Below are positions 1 through 7,816 of a DNA stretch of 64,000 nucleotides, one piece after another; positions within the stretch are counted from its first letter, which is position 1; each line of letters opens with the position of its first letter. This DNA comes from Myxococcales bacterium (GTDB lineage Bacteria; Myxococcota_A; Polyangia; Nannocystales; Nannocystaceae): the NCBI GenBank assembly GCA_020633335.1, contig JACKDU010000003.1, positions 1 to 64,000 on the forward strand. Direction: 5' to 3'. A program made the translations under genes and the position numbers. The notes under the pieces are model-generated. The model had not been told where the DNA came from. It saw only the letters and a program-made list of their open reading frames with translations, and ran no database searches.

Positions 1-164
1 CCCAGAGAGCAAGAGCGTGCGCCCGCCCGGTCGGGGGGCACCTCGACAAGCTGCCGAAGAAGGCGATCGAGAAATGCCTGACCTCGCCGCGCCACCTCAT
101 CGATCTGCTCCTTCGACCAGATCAACATGGCGACCGGCAACTCCCCCCGTCGCCCGTCACTCGC

Positions 165-905
165 TCACGACATCGCACCCGCCGGCGAGGGCGGCGGCCG
201 TACGAGCGAGCGCAGCGCGTCGAGGAGCGCGCGCGTCGGGAAGGGCTTGGTGAGGAAGCGCGACGCCCTCGCCGGCAGCGACTGGACCAGCTCGGCCGCG
301 CCGTCCGCGTCGTAGCCGGTCATCAGGAGCACGGGGAATGGGGCGCCGACGCAGAGCGAGCGCGCGAGCTTCGCTCCGTTGCCGTCGGGCAGATAGATGT
401 CGAAGAGGGCCGCATCAGGGCGTGAGGTCTCGACGGCAGCGCTCGCCTCGGCGGTCGTCTTGGTCAGCCGGACCACGTAGCCCCGATCCTCCAGGGTAGT
501 CGTGAGGACCTCGGCGAAGGTCGTGTCGTCCTCGAGGAGGAGCACGGTCGCCGGGGCGCGCGGCAGGCGACGAAGGAGCGCGCGGAGGTCGAGGGGCTTC
601 ACGAGGATCGCCTGGACGCCGGCCGCGAGCGCCTCGCCGAGGAGGGCGTCGGAAGCATAGGCCGTCATCACCAGGAAATTCGCGCCCGGGGCGAGCTGGG
701 TCAGGCTCTGCGCGAGAGCCACGCCCTTCACGCCGGGCATCCGGAGATCGGCGAGGACGGTGTCGATCCCCTGCTCGCGGGCGGCAGCGAGCGCTCGCTC
801 ACCGCTCTCGGCGATCGTGATCTCGTAGCCCTCGTCTCCGAGGAGTTCGGCGAGGTTGTCTGCGAGCTCGTGGTTGTCGTCGATGATCAGGACGCGCGGA
901 CGCAT
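165..905 (-). CDS. Tandem-receiver response regulator (REC-REC)
   Basis: A 246-residue protein made of two receiver domains and no output domain. Receiver 1 has the acidic pair D9/D10, phospho-acceptor D53 in LADLRMPG, the MTAY switch and K103. Receiver 2 has E125-D127, D169 in LFDIYLPDG, MTGY and K220. Both therefore look phosphorylatable. Stand-alone double receivers usually work as phosphate shuttles or by binding a partner rather than DNA. The start is the ATG directly before RPRVLIIDDN. A second single-receiver gene lies upstream on the same strand, so the two may belong to one phosphorelay. No kinase is nearby on the left; the hybrid kinase at 43 kb is too far away to link. Confidence 0.85.
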   Translation of the reverse strand: MRPRVLIIDDNHELADNLAELLGDEGYEITIAESGERALAAAREQGIDTVLADLRMPGVKGVALAQSLTQLAPGANFLVMTAYASDALLGEALAAGVQAILVKPLDLRALLRRLPRAPATVLLLEDDTTFAEVLTTTLEDRGYVVRLTKTTAEASAAVETSRPDAALFDIYLPDGNGAKLARSLCVGAPFPVLLMTGYDADGAAELVQSLPARASRFLTKPFPTRALLDALRSLVRPPPSPAGAMS

Positions 906-1177
906 GGCCTCGCCTCCCTGCGCGTCGTCTCGGGCGACGAGCGAATGCTGAAGTCGCCCGCGGTGAGCGGCGCGGGAGCATGACGTGGGGAGTGATCCAA
1001 GGCGGGGTGTCTCTCGACGAATTGTCCATGGACGCCGACTCCACGAGGCGCGCCAGGCTTGCGGCCATGTCCGCCGGCCGTGGAGAAATCGTGCGCGCTC
1101 GCGGAGCTATCGCACCGAGGCCGGTGGGCCTCGGATTGTTGACGGACCCTCCAGGTGATCGAAGGCGGTCGATCCGG

Positions 1178-1543
1178 CTACAAGAGCGCGGGGACTCGCG
1201 CCACGCGGAGGAGGAGGGCCGCGAGATCGAGCGGCTTGTCGAAGATGGCCGCCACACCCGCCGAGGTCGCCTCGCGGCGCAGGGTCTCGGAGGGGCAGGC
1301 GGTCATCAGGAAGAAGACCGGCTCGGGGACGCGGGGCCGGAGGCGAAGGACCAGCTCGACGCCGCTGATCCCGGGCATCCACACGTCGCTGAGCACGAGG
1401 TCAAAGGTGCTGCCCGTGCTGATGCCGAGGGCGTCCTCGCCGCTCGCCGCGGTCGTGATCGAGTGCCCCTCGTCGGCGAGGAGCTCGGCGAGGTTGTCGG
1501 CGAGGTCGCGGTTGTCGTCGACGATCAGGATCCGCTTGAACAC
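1178..1543 (-). CDS. Single-domain response regulator (REC)
   Basis: From the GTG start this is a 121-residue lone receiver domain: acidic pair D9/D10 (ILIVDDN), phospho-acceptor D53 (LSDVWMPG), MTA switch and K103 (FDKP). It is clearly similar to receiver 1 of the neighbouring double-receiver protein (both carry DDN-x-x-LADNLAELL), so the pair probably arose by duplication. No DNA-binding domain follows. A TTG start at 1594 would add 17 residues with no receiver character. Neither start has a strong ribosome-binding site. I chose the GTG because it places the first beta strand at the N terminus as is usual. Confidence 0.75.
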   Translation of the reverse strand: MFKRILIVDDNRDLADNLAELLADEGHSITTAASGEDALGISTGSTFDLVLSDVWMPGISGVELVLRLRPRVPEPVFFLMTACPSETLRREATSAGVAAIFDKPLDLAALLLRVARVPALL

Positions 1544-1755
1544 GGTGGAACGTCCACAGAGGAGGGCCTCAAAACTACCACGGCGGGTCGGCAATTGTGT
1601 CCGGTGATGTGACGGGGGTCCACGCCCCTATTCGGGCGGTCGCCGCAGCCAGCAGGAGACCCCCCAGCGCGTGGGGTCGCCGTTCGCGTCGTCGGCCCGC
1701 GGCCGCGGAGAGGTCGACGAGCTCGCGTGCCGGAAGACGGCGCGCGTCTCACCGC

Positions 1756-2028
1756 GAGGCGACCTCGCTCGCGGTCGAGTGCGCGATGGGGGTGTCCTCC
1801 TTCCACCGCGCCTTCAAGCAGGTAACCGGCGAGACGCCGCTCCAGTACCTCAAGAAGGTCCGCCTCCTGAAGGCCAAGGGGCTCCTCGTCCTCGGGGGCA
1901 AGCGCGTCGACGAGGCCGCCTTCGAGGTCGGCTACGCGAGCCCGTCGCAGTTCAGCCGCGAGTTCAAGCGCTACTTCCACGTGCCCCCGTCGGCCGCGCA
2001 GACGCTCCCCTACTCCGACACGCTCTGA
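1756..2028 (+). pseudogene. AraC-family regulator remnant (C-terminal DNA-binding domain only)
   Basis: About 85 residues match the double helix-turn-helix of AraC regulators: SVSSFHR-type first helix (here GVSSFHRAFKQVTG), the linker PLQYLKKVRL, then AFEVGYASPSQFSREFKRYF. AraC proteins are normally about 300 residues. The preceding 50 codons in this frame are low-complexity Arg/Ser/Ala sequence with no resemblance to an AraC effector domain, and no convincing start precedes the HTH. I read this as the 3' end of a decayed gene. A functional HTH-only protein cannot be excluded. Confidence 0.6.
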
Positions 2029-2069
2029 GGGTCGCCGGCGCCGTGCTCACGCCCGTCGCCTACGCCCGC

Positions 2070-2340
2070 CTACTGCGGGATCGGCTTGCAGACCCCGCCG
2101 CCCTCGATCTGGGCGTTGGTCCGGAAGGTGTTGAGGAACTTCCACGAGGGCTTCTCGAAGTGCGGGATCGTCCCGTCCTCGCGGACATTCGTGACTGTGC
2201 TGGTTCCAGATCCGCCGGGCCTGGATCCAGCGGTCCTCCTTGTCGCGGATCACCTGGACGTTCGGCGACTTCTGGCCGCCGTAGATGTTCGAGACCACCA
2301 GCTCGAGATCGCCAGGGCGGGTGGCTCCCGCGTGGCTGAC
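2070..2340 (-). pseudogene. Frameshifted remnant of an unrecognised gene
   Basis: Two adjacent frames on the minus strand each read as credible protein. The first (LELVVSNIYGGQKSPNVQV...) gives way near 2200 to a second frame ending ...FLNTFRTNAQIEGGGVCKPIPQ and a stop. There is no start codon before an in-frame stop at about 2352. This looks like the 3' end of a gene that has lost its 5' part and suffered an indel. I do not recognise the family. It sits between the AraC remnant and a small membrane protein gene. Confidence 0.35.
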
Positions 2341-2398
2341 GTGAGGAGGCGAGGATCCAGTGGCGTCGCCGGCCTCCGCGGGCTATCGTGCCTCGGCG

Positions 2399-2737
2399 AT
2401 GCGGCGGCTGCTCCGAGCGCTCTGGTGGTTCGGCGGCGCGGTCCTCATCACGCTGATCGGATTGACGTTCGTCTCGCCGATCGCCGATCGACTCGATCTC
2501 GGCGGGCCGAACCTCACCACGGACGCCCGCTTCTTCGCGGCGATGCTCGCGCCGCTCCTCGGCCTGGTCGGAGCGGTCGGCGCGGTGCTCGGCGCCGCAG
2601 CGCTTCGCGCGCTACCGGCCGACGAGCGGAGCGTTGGCCGACGGGCGCTCATCGGCGGAGTCCTCGCGTTGCTCGGCGGCCTCCTCTGGCTGGCGCTATC
2701 GATCGGGCTCCTCGTCGGCGGGCTCATCCCGCACTGA
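2399..2737 (+). CDS. Small integral membrane protein, unknown function
   Basis: A 112-residue hydrophobic protein with three probable membrane helices: around residues 9-28 (WWFGGAVLITLIGLTFV), 42-62 (MLAPLLGLVGAVGAVLGAAA) and 82-108 (GGVLALLGGLLWLALSIGLLVGG). An Arg-rich N terminus (MRRLLR) suggests the N terminus stays inside. I took the ATG before RRLLRAL; a start 39 bases upstream would add 13 residues without hydrophobic character. No family is recognised. Confidence 0.6.
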   Translation: MRRLLRALWWFGGAVLITLIGLTFVSPIADRLDLGGPNLTTDARFFAAMLAPLLGLVGAVGAVLGAAALRALPADERSVGRRALIGGVLALLGGLLWLALSIGLLVGGLIPH

Positions 2738-2740
2738 CCC

Positions 2741-2995
2741 TCAGGGCGACTCGGGATCCTCGGCCCCGGCGGTCTCGCGGATCGAGTGCATCGCCAGCAT
2801 CGGGTTGCCGACGTCGACTGTCCGGATCCCGAGGCGCGCCGCCGAGCGGGCCGATCGTCGACCCGCAGGCGAGGTCGGTGCGGTTGACGAACTTCTGGTA
2901 GGGCACGCCCGCGTCCTGGCAGAGCGCCTCGAAGAGCGCCGCGGTCTCGGCCGTGGTCGCGTCGCGCGCCACGACGCGCGGAGTTGCGCCTCGGA
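2741..2995 (-). pseudogene. M18 aspartyl aminopeptidase remnant (apeB-like 3' end)
   Basis: The minus strand encodes the signature C-terminal half of M18 aminopeptidases: ...ALFEALCQDAGVPYQKFVNRTDLACGSTIGPL in one frame, then after a one-base shift AARLGIRTVDVGNPMLAMHSIRE and a stop. The MHSIRE metal-site block and GSTIGP block are intact, but they lie in different frames, and the sequence 5' of the block no longer matches the family. M18 enzymes are about 430 residues; only about 85 remain. A degraded gene is the simplest reading. Confidence 0.7.
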
Positions 2996-3233
2996 CTCGC
3001 CGGACGAGTTGGGCGGTGGATGAGGGGGCGAGAGAGGTCACCGAGGTTGAGCAGGACATGGGCGACCTCGAGGCCGTCGGGCCCCGGCAACTCGCGGCGG
3101 ATCGCCAGGGCCCGGCGGAACGGTGGCTCAGCGCCGGGGAGTGTTCGACGGTGCGTGACGGATTTCGCCGAATCCGGGCAGCGAGAAGAGGCGAGCCGAC
3201 GCCCAAGAGCGAAAATGCGCGCTCTCCGCTACA

Positions 3234-4148
3234 ATGACCACTCTGCTCTCCGCCCTCGCCACCACCGTCCTCCTGACAGCGTCGTTCAGCGGCCCCGAGA
3301 TCCGCTGGCGTGCGCCCGCTGGTTGTCCCTCAGAGCGGGAGGTCCGTCGGCGGATCGCCGGGCTCCTCAGCGACGCGCCGCCCGGGCCCGCGCTCCGCGT
3401 CGAGGCCGTCGTGCGACGGACCGAGGAGGCGACCCTGCGCCTCGACGTCACAATCCACGACGGTGAGGGCCAGAGCGTGCGGCCGCCGGTGGAGAGCTCG
3501 CTTTGCGGCGAGCTCGCCGAGGCCCTTGGGCTCCATCTCGACGCCCTCTGGCGGGCTCGCGCTCGCGAGCCTGCGCCGCGGCCGCGTCGGCGTCCTGACG
3601 GCGGACTGCGGCTGGCGCCGCTGGTCGGGGTCGGCGCGATCAAGAGCGTCAAGCGCCTGGGTGCCGACGGTGTGCCTGAGGCCTATGGGTCGACAGCGTT
3701 CTACGGCGGAGAGGCGGTCGCGTTCATCGATTGGCGGCGGGCTCGCGTGGAGCTCGGGGTCGCAGGAGACGCGACGGCGCGGCGCGTGGAGGATCGAGCT
3801 CCGGTCTGGTGGTGGCGTCTTCAGGGCTCGATCCGCGGCTGCGGCCGTCTGCGGCGGAGAGCGCTCGCTCTTCAGCTCTGCGGCGGGATCTCGGGCGGCT
3901 ACATGACCTCCAAGGGGGGGCGCGGCGCGTCTCCCTGGACTCTCGAGGCTCAGCTCGGCCCGGCGCTCACCTGGTGGGTGCACCGTCACGTCGGCGTCTG
4001 GGTGGGCGCGCGGGGGAGCGCCCGCATCCTCGCCCACTCCGAGGGGGCGGAGGGGTGGGAGCGGTGCCGGTGGCGGGACCCGTGCCCGGACTTCCCCTAT
4101 GTCGGCTTCGGCGGCGGGGCGGGCGTCGAATTTCGCTGGGGTCCGTGA
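3234..4148 (+). CDS. Secreted protein of unknown function, possibly outer-membrane associated
   Basis: A 304-residue protein with an N-terminal signal-like segment (MTTLLSALATTVLLTASFS). Residues 22-105 contain CPSE and SSLCGEL cysteines and an LRVEAVV-type amphipathic region. The second half (about 125-304) is rich in alternating Gly/aromatic/charged segments (GGEAVAFIDWRRARVELGVAG, GYMTSKGG, VWVGARGSARI, FGGGAGVEFRWG) that look like outer-membrane barrel strands, but I cannot assign a family. It lies 40 bases upstream of an ECF sigma factor on the same strand, a pairing seen repeatedly in myxobacteria, so co-transcription is likely. Confidence 0.65.
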   Translation: MTTLLSALATTVLLTASFSGPEIRWRAPAGCPSEREVRRRIAGLLSDAPPGPALRVEAVVRRTEEATLRLDVTIHDGEGQSVRPPVESSLCGELAEALGLHLDALWRARAREPAPRPRRRPDGGLRLAPLVGVGAIKSVKRLGADGVPEAYGSTAFYGGEAVAFIDWRRARVELGVAGDATARRVEDRAPVWWWRLQGSIRGCGRLRRRALALQLCGGISGGYMTSKGGRGASPWTLEAQLGPALTWWVHRHVGVWVGARGSARILAHSEGAEGWERCRWRDPCPDFPYVGFGGGAGVEFRWGP

Positions 4149-4188
4149 CTGATCCGTGGAGAGCCGGGAAGAAGCAGGAGGGGACGCG

Positions 4189-5412
4189 ATGACCGACGCC
4201 GAGAGGGCCTTCTCGAAGATCTACAAGGAGCACGGCAAACTGATCTGGAGGCTCGTCCGCTACTTCGGTGTGCCTCATGATGAGGTCGACGACATCGCCC
4301 AGGAGGTGTGGCTCACCGCGCACCTCCGCTTCGGCGAGATCGATCTCAAGCGGCCGATCAGGCCCTGGCTCGCCAAGGTGGCCCATCATCACGTTTCGCA
4401 CCGCCGGCGGAGCGAGGCTCGCTCCTTCCGCAGGATCCAAGCATTCGCCGAGAGCGGCGCCAGCGATCGGGTCGATGATCCGTGGGGGGCCCGCGAGTCC
4501 GCGTGGGTCCTCCAACATCTCCTCTCCGAGCTCCCCGATGCGCAGCTCGAGGCACTCCTCCTCTGCGAGGTCGAGGGCTACACCGCGCCCGAAGTCTCGC
4601 GCGCGCTGGATGTTCCGGTCAACACGGTCTCGTCGCGCCTCCGTCTCGCCCGCCGCCATTGCCACGAGCGAGCTGCTTCGATCGGCGTCGTCGCCTGGGT
4701 GCTCATTCTCCGCGCCCACTCGGCGACGCTCAACCCGACGCCCCAGGCGATCGCCCAGGTCGCGGCGGTCCTCGCCGCGCTGCCCTCTCCGGTGACCCAG
4801 GCGATCGTGGTCGCGGCGGCGGGCAAGGGGAAGCTCGCGCTCGCGTCGACGGTCGCGCTCGTGAGCCTGACGGTGGCCGGGGCCATTGGCCTCGGGACCG
4901 TCGACGCCGCCAAGGTGCAGATCGAGGCGGTCGAGCTGCCAGCGACGCCATTGAGGGGCGCGTTGACGCCGCAGACGCGGGTGCCTGAGGAGCGCGAAGT
5001 ACTCATCGCCGAGGTGCTGGCGCCCCCTTCGTCTCCGGCGATCGAGCCGAGCCCATCGCGCTCCCGCACGCGGCCGCGGTCGCGGCCGAGCGTCGCGCCT
5101 CCGGAGCCGACGCAGGCGGATCCGACGCCACCGCCCTCGCAGTCGACGCCGAAGAGTATCCGAGGTTCGAACGCGATCCTTTTGGAGGCGAAGCGCCTGC
5201 TCGCCGAAGGGCGCCGGAGCCAGGCGCTCTCGCTCCTCGACGAGCACCTCCGCGACTACCCCGAGGGCCCCAGTGCAGACACGCGGGATCTCCTGCGGAT
5301 CCGCATCCATTGCATGAAGGGAGACGTCGACCGGGCGCTGGCAGTCGCCCGTCGTTACCCGAGCGATCCCCTCTTTCGTGGCCTCGCGGTCGACCCGTGC
5401 GCGGCCCCTTGA
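4189..5412 (+). CDS. ECF RNA polymerase sigma factor with C-terminal membrane segment and TPR-like tail
   Basis: A 407-residue protein. Residues 1-75 are sigma region 2 (FSKIYKEHGKLIWRLVRYF, DDIAQEVWL). Residues 105-165 are region 4 with the helix-turn-helix (CEVEGYTAPEVSRALDVPVNTVSSRL). A hydrophobic stretch at about 215-237 (LALASTVALVSLTVAGAIGL) follows, then a Pro/Ser/Arg-rich linker and a C-terminal helical repeat (EAKRLLAEGRRSQALSLLDEHL...MKGDVDRALAVARRY) resembling TPR units. Canonical ECF factors stop near residue 180. The extension could tether the sigma factor to the membrane and act as a built-in anti-sigma or sensor. The ATG has a strong AGGAGGGG site 7 bases upstream, favouring it over an upstream start. 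Confidence 0.85.
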   Translation: MTDAERAFSKIYKEHGKLIWRLVRYFGVPHDEVDDIAQEVWLTAHLRFGEIDLKRPIRPWLAKVAHHHVSHRRRSEARSFRRIQAFAESGASDRVDDPWGARESAWVLQHLLSELPDAQLEALLLCEVEGYTAPEVSRALDVPVNTVSSRLRLARRHCHERAASIGVVAWVLILRAHSATLNPTPQAIAQVAAVLAALPSPVTQAIVVAAAGKGKLALASTVALVSLTVAGAIGLGTVDAAKVQIEAVELPATPLRGALTPQTRVPEEREVLIAEVLAPPSSPAIEPSPSRSRTRPRSRPSVAPPEPTQADPTPPPSQSTPKSIRGSNAILLEAKRLLAEGRRSQALSLLDEHLRDYPEGPSADTRDLLRIRIHCMKGDVDRALAVARRYPSDPLFRGLAVDPCAAP

Positions 5413-5425
5413 TCCGGAGACTTGG

Positions 5426-5968
5426 ATGAAGACCCATCGACGGACGCTCTTCGGATCTCTGATGTCCCTCTACCTGGCCGCAGCGTCAGGCTGCTGGATC
5501 TACCGCGTGGATTCAGGGGAGACGGAGGCAGGCGAGAGCTCCGGGGGCGAGGGGGTCTGCACCCTCTGTGAGGCGGCGGATGAGGCCTGCGCCCTCAGCC
5601 AGGCCTGCCAGGAGGTCCTGGCGGTCGCCGACGCCTGTCCCGATGGGTCCTTCATCGAGTGCGTGCACGCCGGGGCCTGCGAGGTGCTGGGCCCCGACGA
5701 GGCGGCGGTGGGGCTCGGCCTCTTCTCGGAGCGCCTCCAATGCGTCGCGGAGCGCTGCGTGGGGGTGGTCGATCGCTGCGCGCTGGAGGAGGCGACCTGC
5801 GATGGGAACCCGTCCTGCGTCGCCATCACGGCCTGCATCCACGAGCGCTGCGTCTGCGACTTCGGCGACGCAGCGGTGGCGTGTTGGGGCGTCTGCGCGA
5901 CAGAGCATTCGAGCGGCAAGGCGGCGTGGGACGCCTGGATGGCCTGCCAGCCCAACAACGGCGCGTGA
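5426..5968 (+). CDS. Cysteine-rich lipoprotein (paralogue 1)
   Basis: A 180-residue exported protein with signal peptide and lipobox-like AASGC at residues 18-22. The mature part is Cys-rich: CTLC, then pairs of cysteines about every 10-15 residues (ACALSQACQEV, CVHAGACEVL, CVAERCVGV, CALEEATC, CIHERCVC, CWGVC). It is plainly paralogous to the next gene; both share the order CQEV...GACE-L...LQCVAE-C...CxxEEA-CDG-P-C...WDAWMACQ. The short Cys spacing suggests several disulphides in the envelope or outside the cell. It follows the ECF sigma factor by 13 bases and may be in its operon. Function unknown. Confidence 0.75.
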   Translation: MKTHRRTLFGSLMSLYLAAASGCWIYRVDSGETEAGESSGGEGVCTLCEAADEACALSQACQEVLAVADACPDGSFIECVHAGACEVLGPDEAAVGLGLFSERLQCVAERCVGVVDRCALEEATCDGNPSCVAITACIHERCVCDFGDAAVACWGVCATEHSSGKAAWDAWMACQPNNGA

Positions 5969-6037
5969 GCCCCCCGCCCGTGATCGTGTGCGGGTCCAGA
6001 CCCGCTGAAGTTGAGTAGCAGTAGCCAGTCGAAGTGT

Positions 6038-6056
6038 CGCCGCGGACGCCGCGGCG
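6038..6056 (+). promoter_or_regulatory. Perfect GC hairpin upstream of the second Cys-rich lipoprotein
   Basis: CGCCGCGG and CCGCGGCG form an 8-bp perfect stem with a 3-base ACG loop. It lies in the 100-base gap between the two paralogous lipoprotein genes and ends 12 bases before the second ATG, touching the GGAGAGGA ribosome-binding site. No T-run follows. It could attenuate read-through or translation, or simply reflect GC content. Confidence 0.3.
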
Positions 6057-6068
6057 GAGAGGATCATC

Positions 6069-6800
6069 ATGTCAACAGCACCGCTTCTCTCGCGCGCCCT
6101 CCGGGGCGTGTCGCCACTCCTCTGCGTCGTCTTCGCGGGCGCATGCATCTTCCGCAACCCGCTCTACGGCGACGGTACGGAGTCAGCCACCGATGTCGCC
6201 GAGTCGACGAGTGGCGCGACCGATCCGAGCCCAAATCCCGGCGAGGGATCGTCGTCGTCATCCACCTATGGAGGCGACCCGACGACCGGCGCGTCGACCT
6301 CGAGTGGGCCGCCCTCGGGCGCGAGCTCTGGGGGGGACGACGCCTCGTCGACCGCGATCACCGGCGAGACGGGCTCCACGGGCGGATCGGCGTGCGCCGC
6401 GTGCGACGCGGAGGAGGCCGCGTGTGACGCGAGCCTGGCCTGCCAGGAGGTCGTGGCGATCGCTGGCGCGTGCCCAGAGGACTCATTCTTCCCGTGCACG
6501 AGCGCGGGGGCCTGCGAGGCCCTGAGCGACGACGAGGCGGCCGAGGGGCTCTCGCTCTGGTCCGAGCTCCTTCAATGCGTCGCCGAGGAGTGCTTCGGGG
6601 TCGACGATCCGTGCGCGGTCGAGGAGGCGATCTGCGACGGGACCCCGGCCTGCGCCGCTCTCAAGGACTGCATCCACCAGGAGTGCGCCTGCCTCGAAGG
6701 GAACGCCGCGCTCGGCTGCTGGAGCACCTGCGCTCAAATGAACTCCGCCGGAGCGGATGCCTGGAACGCATGGATCGCCTGCCAGGGCGGCGAGCCCTGA
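6069..6800 (+). CDS. Cysteine-rich lipoprotein with Ser/Thr/Gly linker (paralogue 2)
   Basis: A 243-residue lipoprotein: signal peptide with lipobox FAGAC near residues 23-27, then about 80 residues of Ser/Gly/Thr-rich linker (STSGATDPS..., SSSSSTYGG) typical of Nannocystis-type surface lipoproteins, then a Cys-rich domain from residue 113 (CAACDAEEAACDASLACQEV). That domain aligns throughout with the preceding gene (CTSAGACEAL, LLQCVAEECFG, CIHQECAC, WNAWIACQ). The linker is absent from paralogue 1, so tandem duplication was followed by linker gain or loss. GGAGAGGA upstream of the ATG is a good ribosome-binding site. Function unknown. Confidence 0.8.
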   Translation: MSTAPLLSRALRGVSPLLCVVFAGACIFRNPLYGDGTESATDVAESTSGATDPSPNPGEGSSSSSTYGGDPTTGASTSSGPPSGASSGGDDASSTAITGETGSTGGSACAACDAEEAACDASLACQEVVAIAGACPEDSFFPCTSAGACEALSDDEAAEGLSLWSELLQCVAEECFGVDDPCAVEEAICDGTPACAALKDCIHQECACLEGNAALGCWSTCAQMNSAGADAWNAWIACQGGEP

Positions 6801-6809
6801 GCCTGTGCT

Positions 6810-6932
6810 GCCCACGCTGGCGAGGAGGACGCCCGTCGCTGCCTCGCGGCCGGCGCGGACGCCCATGTCGCCAAGCCAGTCGCACAGGCGCCGCTTCGGC
6901 AGCTCCTCTCGCGCCTCCTGGCGGGACGGTGA
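6810..6932 (+). pseudogene. Receiver-domain C-terminal fragment
   Basis: An in-frame stretch of 40 codons ending in a stop reads as the last part of a response-regulator receiver: CLAAGADAHVAKPV followed by APLRQLLSRLLAG, matching the usual C-L-x-A-G-A-D-x-x-x-x-K-P block with the conserved Lys. The rest of the domain, including the phospho-acceptor, is missing because the lipoprotein gene ends directly upstream. It is a remnant. The roughly 300 bases from here to the next gene (6933-7228) show no convincing coding sequence on either strand. Confidence 0.55.
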
Positions 6933-7228
6933 GGCCGTTGAGCGGCGTTCTTCCGGGCGCCTGCTCCGGCCCAAACCCGAACAGGGCCCGGGACACCAGC
7001 GAATGTGCGCGAGCTCGCTCCTCTTCGGCTCGCCTCGTCGGTCTCGCCGTCGAGGAGATCGAGGACGCCGACGAGCCCCACCTGCTCCTGAGCGGCGCCC
7101 GCCTGTGCAGACTACGGCGTGCGGGGCTGCCAACGCCCGGTGGGGTTGGGTTCACCCGGGCCACCGACCTCGTCGGCTCGTCGAAGGTGATCGTGCGCGA
7201 ACCCCGATCGCTCGACGTCGACCCTGAC

Positions 7229-7756
7229 TCAGACGACACCGCAGACCCACATCGTGCACGCGACGTCGCCTTCGGCGAGCGCCTCCTCCTTCATCACGAC
7301 GAACCCGGAGCGCGCGAGCTCGGCGAGAAACGCCCGCTTGGCCTCGGCGCCGCCGGGGAGTCCGCCATCCTTGACAACGACGAGGCGTCCTCCTGGTCGA
7401 AGCACACGAACGACCTCGCCGAGACCGACAGCTTTGTCCTCCCAGTGATCGAGCCCATCGTCGATCGGAAGGTGTTCGGCTGGGCCCGCGCGGAACTCGA
7501 TGCGATGCCCGCCCGGATCCTGGGCCGCCCGCTCCCGCGCGATCTCCAGCATCCGCGGGACCGGGTCGACACCGATGAGCGTGCCCTGGGGTACGCGGGG
7601 GGCGATTCGCCGGAGCGCGGAGCCGGTTCCACACCCCACATCAACGATGACGGCGTCGGGTGCGACGTCGACGGCGTCCGCCGCGAGGCGGTTGGTGGCG
7701 TACTCTCCGTACTTCGCGGCGTACCACTCAGCAGTCTCGGTGTTCCAAGCGCTCAT
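7229..7756 (-). CDS. Class I SAM-dependent methyltransferase
   Basis: A 175-residue protein of the Methyltransf_11/25 type. Motif I is VIVDVGCGTGSALR (residues 36-49), the acidic end of strand 2 is IGVDP, motif post-II gives AGPAEHLPI, and VVRVLRPGGRLVVV is the usual strand after motif III. The region around residues 100-110 is slightly shorter than typical (the phenylalanine/aspartate of a DxVx motif is not obvious), so substrate use is uncertain. Small-molecule methyltransferase is the family expectation; no substrate can be inferred from the neighbours. It is transcribed toward decayed sequence at 6.8-7.2 kb. Confidence 0.8.
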   Translation of the reverse strand: MSAWNTETAEWYAAKYGEYATNRLAADAVDVAPDAVIVDVGCGTGSALRRIAPRVPQGTLIGVDPVPRMLEIARERAAQDPGGHRIEFRAGPAEHLPIDDGLDHWEDKAVGLGEVVRVLRPGGRLVVVKDGGLPGGAEAKRAFLAELARSGFVVMKEEALAEGDVACTMWVCGVV

Positions 7757-7816
7757 GACCAGCGATTTCTACCGTCTGGATCGCCGAAGGCCTAGGTGAT
7801 TTCCGGACGAGGTCCT

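Noticed and set aside
1..164. Plus-strand 3' end of a gene at the left edge (frame reading HLDKLPKKAIEKCLTSPRHL)
   Set aside because: The stretch looks protein-like for about 30 codons, but the frame continues open antisense to the receiver gene and no boundary or family can be supported.
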